Source of the DNA: Actinomyces sp. HPA0247 | GTDB lineage: Bacteria > Actinomycetota > Actinomycetes > Actinomycetales > Actinomycetaceae | Direction: 5' to 3' | Assembly: GCA_000411415.1 (NCBI GenBank) | Contig: KE150451.1 | Location: 496,717-560,716, forward strand | Length of the DNA stretch: 64,000 nucleotides | Shown here: positions 58,953-64,000 of the stretch, one piece after another | Layout of the letters: each line of letters opens with the position of its first letter | How positions within the stretch are numbered: the first letter of the stretch is position 1 | Translations under genes and position numbers: made by a program | The notes under the pieces: generated by a model | What the model was told of the DNA's origin: nothing | Databases searched by the model: none | The model's input: the letters and a program-made list of their open reading frames with translations, nothing else

Positions 58953-60290
58953 GGAGTCCTCCTGGGTTGGGGCTAATTGACCGGCGGCTCGGGCGTGCGC
59001 GCCGGAAGAATGAGGGGTGGGTGCGACGTCGGGATGCCCACCAGCGCCGGAGGGCGAGGCATGGCCGGGGCGCGCCGGGGAGAGGCAGCAGTCGCTCGGG
59101 CAGACGGTATGGAAGGGGCCGGTGCCCGTCACGGTGACGCGCGCGGGGTTCTCGCCTCGTGCCTGGGCAGCGCGCTCTTCGAGCACGTCGACCAGGGAGG
59201 ACACGAAGCCCGGGTCGGTCGAGACGGTGTCGGCGCGCTCGTAGGGGATCCCCAGGCGCGCGGCGGTTTCCTTCGCCTCGGTGTCGAGGTCGTAGACGAC
59301 CTCCATGTGGTCGCAGATGAACCCGATCGGGACGACGACGGCGCCGGTCAGCGGCGTTGTGTCGCCCGCGATTTCCTCGAGGAAATCGTTGATATCGGGC
59401 TCGAGCCAGCGGGCCTGCGGGGGGCCGGACCGCGAGCAATACACGAGGTCGTAGCCCAGATCCGCGCGCCCAAGGACGCGCCGCAGCTCCGGCATGATCG
59501 CTTGGATAAGGGCGTGATGCTGGGCAACGTAGCTGATTTCGGTTGCAGGCGTCCCCGCCGGCGACGAGGCCTCGCTCCCCTGCTGCTCGGTGCGACCGCC
59601 CGAGGCCGCCACGGCCTCGTCGAATGTCGAGCGGAACGGGAAGGGCGAGGATCCCGCCTCCATGCTCACGGGGATGGAGTGGGTGACGAAGATCAGGCGG
59701 ATCCCGTCCGCGTCGACACCGCGTGCCGCGAGGGCCTCCCACGCGCGCCGGACGGATGTGATCTGCGCGCTCGCCATGCCGGGGGTCGAGTAGTAGGGAC
59801 GGACCTTGTCCAGGATGATGTCGGCGTCGGGATTATCGGCGCTGTCTTCAGCCCCCAGTACGATCGTCCCCCATTTGTCGCGCAGGGCCTCCGCGGCCTC
59901 GGCGAGGTCTTCGCGGTACTGGCGGCATCCCGAGTACGAGGCGTAGGCGGAGGTGGGCAGGACGAGGATGCGCCGGGCACCCGCCTGGGCGAGCTCGTCG
60001 AGGCCTTCGGAAACAAAGGGATGCCAGTTGCGATTTCCCCACCCGACGGGAATGTCGTGCCCGCGCCTGCCAAGTTCCGCGGACAGGTCGGCGATCAGGC
60101 GCTGGTTGCAAGCATTGATGGGCGAGACTCCGCCGAAGCGCTTGTAGTGCGCGGCGACCTGGAGCAGACGCTCATCCGGGATTCCGCGACCGCGCGTCGC
60201 GTTGCGCATGAACGGCAGGACGTCGTCCGGGCCGTTCGGGCCACCGTAGGACAGCAGCATGATCGCGTCGTAGGTATCCATACCTGGCAC
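58071..60290 (-). CDS. Coproporphyrin ferrochelatase fused to coproheme decarboxylase (CpfC-HemQ)
   Basis: 739 residues. Residues 1-385 are coproporphyrin III ferrochelatase: FVTHSIP with the metal-site His, DHMEVVYDLDTEA with Glu, and four Cys (VYCSRSG plus VCPSDCC) that fit the actinobacterial 2Fe-2S site. A His/Pro/Ala-rich linker spans about 386-500. Residues 500-739 are HemQ: YPFVRSYDWYL with catalytic Tyr, SAFGFSDYEWVLAFE and DTPFFTGPR. Together they do the last two steps of the coproporphyrin haem pathway. GTG 60290 has AGGAGG 7 nt upstream. An internal ribosome site and ATG precede the HemQ half. Confidence 0.93.
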   Translation of the reverse strand: MPGMDTYDAIMLLSYGGPNGPDDVLPFMRNATRGRGIPDERLLQVAAHYKRFGGVSPINACNQRLIADLSAELGRRGHDIPVGWGNRNWHPFVSEGLDELAQAGARRILVLPTSAYASYSGCRQYREDLAEAAEALRDKWGTIVLGAEDSADNPDADIILDKVRPYYSTPGMASAQITSVRRAWEALAARGVDADGIRLIFVTHSIPVSMEAGSSPFPFRSTFDEAVAASGGRTEQQGSEASSPAGTPATEISYVAQHHALIQAIMPELRRVLGRADLGYDLVYCSRSGPPQARWLEPDINDFLEEIAGDTTPLTGAVVVPIGFICDHMEVVYDLDTEAKETAARLGIPYERADTVSTDPGFVSSLVDVLEERAAQARGENPARVTVTGTGPFHTVCPSDCCLSPARPGHASPSGAGGHPDVAPTPHSSGAHARAAGQLAPTQEDSMSTPHPHAVVPPEQNPENPGHPAGVPDRVGEHAARHQARHAGTEATPHSHAAHARVTDPRDATDVDFDEVNNKQHYALYSVFALGESLPADDGERGRIVAESLDYVKGAGAEIRGFYDVSGFRAEADLMVWWLDDDPEVLQDAYHRLRASALGKFLDPVWSCMGLHTPAEFNKRHIPACFGGVAPRDWAMVYPFVRSYDWYLKAPEERARIMAEHGRNGFAQYPDVKGSTLSAFGFSDYEWVLAFEADTLDRLEGVMHAQRYTEARLYVREDTPFFTGPRVSLGEWAERQPRA

Positions 60291-60410
60291 TTTCAGTCCT
60301 CCTTCAGGCCTCGAGCAGACAGTCTAGGGCTGCTTCCCTCCCCCATGCAGCGACAGATTGTCAGAAAAACTCTTAAATTCAGCGATTTCTCTTGCACACG
60401 CAGCGCCGCC

Positions 60411-60469
60411 TTGCACCCATAAGTTAACACTGTTAACCTTACGTGCGACACAAAGTTAACAGCGTTAAC
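60411..60469 (+). promoter_or_regulatory. Promoter with two palindromic TetR-type operators
   Basis: -35 TTGCAC (60411-60416), 17-bp spacer, -10 TAACCT (60434-60439). Operators GTTAAC-ACT-GTTAAC (60423-60437) and GTTAAC-AGC-GTTAAC (60455-60469), 32 bp apart centre to centre; the first overlaps the -10 box. Likely bound by the TetR protein encoded last in the operon. Confidence 0.82.
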
Positions 60470-60485
60470 CGATGGGAGAATCACC

Positions 60486-61409
60486 GTGTCACATCCACAT
60501 GCTCCGGGCCTGGACGCCCGGGGAATCCGCAAGAGCTACGGCACTCACGAGGTCCTGCGCGGGGTCGACCTGCGCGTCGAACCCGGTCAGGTCCTCGGCC
60601 TACTCGGACGGAACGGAGCGGGCAAGTCCACGCTCATCACGATCCTGTGCGGACTGCGCCGCGCCGACTCGGGGACCGCATCCATCTGCGGCCACCGCAC
60701 CGCATCCGCCGAGGCCGCGCGGTTAATCGGATACGCACCCCAGGAGCTGGGCATCTACCCCGACCTGAGCGTCGCCCAGAATCTGGCGGCCTTCGGCGAA
60801 CTGCACGGACTCGGCCGACGCGAGGCCACCTCCCGCGCGGGCGAGGTCATGGACCTCCTCGGCCTCACAGAGAAACGAGGCCAGCGCGCCTCACACCTAT
60901 CGGGCGGACAGCAGCGCAGGCTCCACGCGGGCATGGCGATTATGCACCGCCCGCGCCTGGTGTTCATGGACGAGCCGACCGTCGGCGCGGACGTGGAGGC
61001 GCGCAGCCAGATCCTGCGCGCAGTCCGCCAGCTCGCCGACGACGGAGCGGCCGTCGTCTACACCTCGCACTACCTCGCCGAGTTCGAGGAGCTTGGCTCC
61101 GACATCGCGATCCTGAACGAGGGACGCATCGTCGCGAGCGGCACGCTCGAAGAGATCGTCTCTCACCACGCGCGCGCCGAGGTCACGCTCGAGTTCGATC
61201 GCCCCATCCCCTCGATCAACGGGTGGAGCGCCGACGACAGGCGCCTCCAACTCATCGGGGACGAGGCCGACCCAGGTTCGCGGATCGGCGAAGCCTTGGC
61301 CTCGCCCGCCCTCGAAGGCGCACGCCTGACGGACGTGCGCATCATGCAGGCGAGCCTGCACAACGCGTACCTGCAGATCATCAAGGAGAGTGACCATGTC
61401 GCGGCTTAA
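60486..61409 (+). CDS. ABC exporter ATP-binding protein
   Basis: 307 residues, DrrA/CcmA-type. Walker A GRNGAGKST, Q-loop YAPQELG, signature LSGGQQRRLHAG, Walker B LVFMDEPT. The C-terminal extension of about 80 residues fits drug/lipid exporters. GTG 60486 is close to the second operator; GGGAG lies 9 nt upstream. The permease gene overlaps its end by 14 nt. Confidence 0.92.
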   Translation: MSHPHAPGLDARGIRKSYGTHEVLRGVDLRVEPGQVLGLLGRNGAGKSTLITILCGLRRADSGTASICGHRTASAEAARLIGYAPQELGIYPDLSVAQNLAAFGELHGLGRREATSRAGEVMDLLGLTEKRGQRASHLSGGQQRRLHAGMAIMHRPRLVFMDEPTVGADVEARSQILRAVRQLADDGAAVVYTSHYLAEFEELGSDIAILNEGRIVASGTLEEIVSHHARAEVTLEFDRPIPSINGWSADDRRLQLIGDEADPGSRIGEALASPALEGARLTDVRIMQASLHNAYLQIIKESDHVAA

Positions 61410-62157
61410 GCAACTCGGGGCAATGACCCGCCTGAACATCCGCCTGCAGCTCACCGACCCGGCACCCACCCTCATCCTGACGGTCATCCCCCTCGTCTTG
61501 ATTCCCTTCATGATGCCGGCGTTCAAGTCGATGCTCCTGGCCGACGGCTACACAGGCGTCACCGGTGCCGAGCAGGCAGTGCCGTCAATCGCGATCCTCT
61601 TCTCGTTCCTGGCCGTGCAGAACATCATCAGCTCGTTCTTCAACGAGCGTTCGTGGGGCACGTGGGAGCGCCTCGAGGCCTCCCCAACCTCGCGCGCATC
61701 CATCCTGACGGGTAAGGCGCTGGTCGCCTTCCTCATGCAGACCGTCCAGATCGCAGTTGTCCTCGCGCTCGGCGCCCTCATCTTCGGGTACCGGCCGACC
61801 GGATCTCTCGTCGCGCTCGCTGCGGTCCTTCTCAGTTTCTCCGCGGTCCTGTCGGCGCTCGGAGTCGCGCTCGCGCTGTGGTCACGCAGCCGCGACGCAG
61901 CCCTGTCGCTGTCGAACATTATCGGTATGCTGGCGGCGGGCATCGGCGGGTCTTTCTCCACGGTCTCTTCGTTCCCGGATTGGGCGCAGCACGCCGCGCG
62001 CCTGTCCCCCGCATACTGGGCGATCACGGCGATTCACGAGGTGAGCCTGGACGGAGCAAGCCTGTCGGACGTCGGGACACGGATCGGTGTCCTGTGGGGT
62101 TTCTTCGCCGTGATCGCGGGGCTGGCACTGGTACAGTTCCGTTATCACAGGGAGTAA
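61396..62157 (+). CDS. ABC-2 type exporter permease
   Basis: 253 residues, six membrane helices with the ABC-2 pattern; the cytosolic loop NERSWGTWERLEASP is typical. Partner of the preceding ATPase, exporting a drug or lipid-like substrate. ATG 61396 has GGAG 7 nt upstream. Confidence 0.9.
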   Translation: MSRLKQLGAMTRLNIRLQLTDPAPTLILTVIPLVLIPFMMPAFKSMLLADGYTGVTGAEQAVPSIAILFSFLAVQNIISSFFNERSWGTWERLEASPTSRASILTGKALVAFLMQTVQIAVVLALGALIFGYRPTGSLVALAAVLLSFSAVLSALGVALALWSRSRDAALSLSNIIGMLAAGIGGSFSTVSSFPDWAQHAARLSPAYWAITAIHEVSLDGASLSDVGTRIGVLWGFFAVIAGLALVQFRYHRE

Positions 62158-62179
62158 TAGCCACCGAAGCGGAGAGTCC

Positions 62180-62896
62180 ATGCCGTCGTCACGCCAGCGC
62201 GCACTATCGCGAGACATCATCTTGTCGACCGCGCTCGATCTGGTGGACGAGGAGGGGCTCTCCGCTTTGTCTCTGCGGTCCTTGGGAAAGCGCCTCGGCG
62301 TCTCCCAGGCCGCTTTTTATCGCCATTTCCCCGACAAGGCGGCACTCCTGGAGGGTATCGCCGAGCAGGTCTGGCGCCTCACGTTCGAGGCCTTCCTGGG
62401 CCGCGTGAACGCAGGAGGGGACGACGCGGAATCGACGACCGCACCCGAGGCGAGTGAGACGACCGAGGACACCCCGGCCTCGCCCCTGCTGACCTATATG
62501 CGCACCTACGCGCACTGCCTGGCCTCCACGCTGCGCTCCCACCCGGGCGCAGTCATGCTGCTGCTCACGCACCCAATGTCGACGCCCGAGCAGCTCTCGC
62601 TACTGGCGCGCGTGTTCGTGACGCTCGCACGGCGCGGTTTCACGCCGAACGCGGACATGCTGGGGCTGGTCAATGCGGTGTCGATCTACACGACGGCGTT
62701 CGTCGCCGCCGAGGTCGTCCCGCCCGTGGGTGGCTCCCCCGAGCAGCCGGTCGACCTGTCGGCCGCGAGCGCCGCGCTCGACCCCGAGGACGCGCAGGCG
62801 CTGCGCCCGCTCATCGAGGATCTCCTGGACGGCCGATACGACTTTAACGCACAGTTTGAGCGGGGCCTGGAGGCGATCCTGCGCGGCTGGGCCTAG
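62180..62896 (+). CDS. TetR family regulator of the ABC exporter operon
   Basis: 238 residues. HTH: SLRSLGKRLGVSQAAFYRHF at about 31-50; TetR_C-like ligand domain with an acidic Thr/Glu loop. Third gene of the exporter operon, so it probably represses its own promoter through the paired GTTAAC palindromes at 60423-60469 and is released by the exported compound. Its stop overlaps the convergent glycosyltransferase stop (CTAG). Confidence 0.9.
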   Translation: MPSSRQRALSRDIILSTALDLVDEEGLSALSLRSLGKRLGVSQAAFYRHFPDKAALLEGIAEQVWRLTFEAFLGRVNAGGDDAESTTAPEASETTEDTPASPLLTYMRTYAHCLASTLRSHPGAVMLLLTHPMSTPEQLSLLARVFVTLARRGFTPNADMLGLVNAVSIYTTAFVAAEVVPPVGGSPEQPVDLSAASAALDPEDAQALRPLIEDLLDGRYDFNAQFERGLEAILRGWA

Positions 62897-64000
62897 CTGA
62901 TCAGTTTTTCTACCTCGCGCACGATGCGCTTGGTGCCTCCCAGCAAGGACAGTTCCTCGCGTAGCCCTCGGATTCCCGAGGTCAGGGCCGCTTCATCGAC
63001 GAGGCGGCGGGCGGCGCACGCAATGAGCACTGGCCGGGAAGCGCGCACGGTCAGGCCGCAGCGCGCGTTTTCCACGGCCTCGGCGTTGAATTGCCGCTCA
63101 AAGACGCGCCCCGGAACGATCACCTGGGGGACTTCATAAGACAGGGCGTCCATCATCGAGTTTTGCCCGCCGTGGTGCACGAAGACGCAGGCGCGTGGCA
63201 GGAGCTCGGCGACATCGAAGCGGGGCGCACAGTACACCGTGTAACCACCTGAGACCTGGGTGGCCTCGGGCACGCCCGCGACGTACACGTCGCATCCGAG
63301 GGCCTCGGCGAGCTCTCGCCCGGCGCGCACGGCGACGCCCGCGGGGACGCTTCCCGCGCCGAGGTAGACGAGGGCACAGTCGCGATTCTTCGCTGTCAGG
63401 GCGGGTGGCTCGTCGAGGAACCCGCAGTAGACGGCCCGCTCCCCTGGGCGCGGTTCCAGGGTCGGGCAGCTCGGGATGAAGCGGCGCCGCATCCCCTCAA
63501 GGACCGTCAGGGACGAGGCCGGGGCGGGCATTCCCATGTCGCGCAGCAGGCGTCGAATTCCTGCGGATTTACGAGGGTTGGAGGCGTAGGCGGCGGTCGT
63601 CGGCTGCGAGGCACTGCCCACGCACGGGATTCCCTCGGCGCGGGCAGCGATGACGGCAGCGAGGCTGAATTCGGAGTAGACGACGTCGGGGCGCGCGGTG
63701 CGCATGTGGGCGCGAAGCGTATCGACGGCCGCGCGCGTGTAGCGCTCGTCGAGAGCGCCGGTGAGCCAGAGGACCTCCTCGAAGCTATGCACGGGCTTGC
63801 GGCCCATGAGCCCGAGGCGCGAGGCCAGGGGGAAGGTGTGGCGGGCAATGGCCTCGGGAAGGCCGAGGGGTGAGGGCACCGGGATCTCGAGCGTCGAAGC
63901 GATAGGATCGGCGCAGTTGCCGTCATCTCCACACGCGAGCGTGACCTCGTGGCCGCCATCCTGGAAGGCGCGGGCAACGCGTTGTGCGCGCGACCACGGC
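62893..64000 (-). CDS. Glycosyltransferase, GT1/MGT-like (cut at right edge)
   Basis: The frame runs open to base 64000; at least 369 residues. At the visible N-terminal side WSRAQRVARAFQDGGHEVTL matches the first helix and strand of GT-B enzymes. The C-terminal donor site is HHGGQNSMMDALSYEVPQV. Such enzymes transfer a sugar to lipids, antibiotics or other small acceptors. True start outside the window. A start inside at 63879 would lack the first Rossmann strand. The stop shares bases with that of the tetR gene. Confidence 0.87.
   Translation of the reverse strand, partial: PWSRAQRVARAFQDGGHEVTLACGDDGNCADPIASTLEIPVPSPLGLPEAIARHTFPLASRLGLMGRKPVHSFEEVLWLTGALDERYTRAAVDTLRAHMRTARPDVVYSEFSLAAVIAARAEGIPCVGSASQPTTAAYASNPRKSAGIRRLLRDMGMPAPASSLTVLEGMRRRFIPSCPTLEPRPGERAVYCGFLDEPPALTAKNRDCALVYLGAGSVPAGVAVRAGRELAEALGCDVYVAGVPEATQVSGGYTVYCAPRFDVAELLPRACVFVHHGGQNSMMDALSYEVPQVIVPGRVFERQFNAEAVENARCGLTVRASRPVLIACAARRLVDEAALTSGIRGLREELSLLGGTKRIVREVEKLIS
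63513..63524 (+). repeat. Recurrent 12-mer inside glycosyltransferase gene
   Basis: Exact copy with both preferred flanks, encoding PAPASS on the coding strand; the same peptide class as in the stress-protein tail. Confidence 0.8.

Noticed and set aside
1973-63524. Recurrent 12-mer as a polar segregation or recombination motif (KOPS- or Chi-like)
   Set aside because: Strand distribution is 8 to 7, and most copies are intergenic or in terminators; polar motifs would be skewed and mostly coding.

Overview
The window is high-GC chromosomal DNA from an actinobacterium. Gene content (paired Rpf/G5-domain cell-wall hydrolases, a class-E-type LAXTG surface protein, DUF3117, the glmU-prs-rplY cluster next to tRNA-Gln, a ferrochelatase-HemQ fusion, a GH87 alpha-1,3-glucanase) points to the Actinomycetaceae (Actinomyces/Schaalia type, mouth or mucosa). 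That placement is inferred from gene content; no rRNA is present.

Layout. 0-14.5 kb is housekeeping: a surface protein cut by the left edge, MarC and a PHP phosphoesterase, asparagine-type permease plus L-asparaginase, Xaa-Pro aminopeptidase, a stress protein, an MgtE-like regulator with a DUF1003 protein, Mrp, an O-methyltransferase, LOG, DapE and a degenerate phosphomannomutase-like protein. 14.7-16.5 kb is a type II restriction-modification pair of the NgoMIV (GCCGGC) kind. 16.6-22.8 kb holds a BMP lipoprotein, ManC, L25, PrsA, a shortened GlmU, tRNA-Gln and a TetR regulator. 22.9-30.2 kb looks accessory: a Cys-rich DUF1540 protein, a secreted GH87 glucanase, and a type VII-type polymorphic toxin operon with a complete TNT-domain toxin, an orphan TNT cassette and two immunity genes. 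30.3-34.2 kb is ABC-F, IspE and RsmA.

34.2-36.6 kb is the strangest part: a DUF4230 gene sits between intergenic regions packed with phased repeat arrays (17-, 19-, 20- and 21-bp periods, three of them forward-then-inverted) and two copies of a 115-bp dispersed element with compensating terminal inverted repeats. A third copy lies at 56.7 kb. 36.6-48.7 kb holds two Rpf-like proteins, TatD, DJ-1, a 1140-residue MacB-like ABC protein, an acetyltransferase, a Na+/H+ antiporter, a protoglobin and Ogt. 48.7-54.7 kb has a tandem duplication of a YkvI-like transporter, a nitroreductase, threonine aldolase and three antitoxin genes with no toxin. 54.7-64 kb has a methyltransferase, ArfB, a DNA glycosylase, an esterase with a coupled leader ORF, the ferrochelatase-HemQ fusion, a TetR-controlled ABC exporter and a glycosyltransferase cut by the right edge.

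Two signals run through the whole window. First, a 12-mer, ACGAGGCCGGGG (usually GACGAGGCCGGGGC), occurs 15 times on both strands, mostly between genes and often as inverted pairs forming terminators, as DNA uptake sequences do elsewhere. Second, many genes carry a TANNNT box 6-7 nt before the start codon, so leaderless transcription is probably common.
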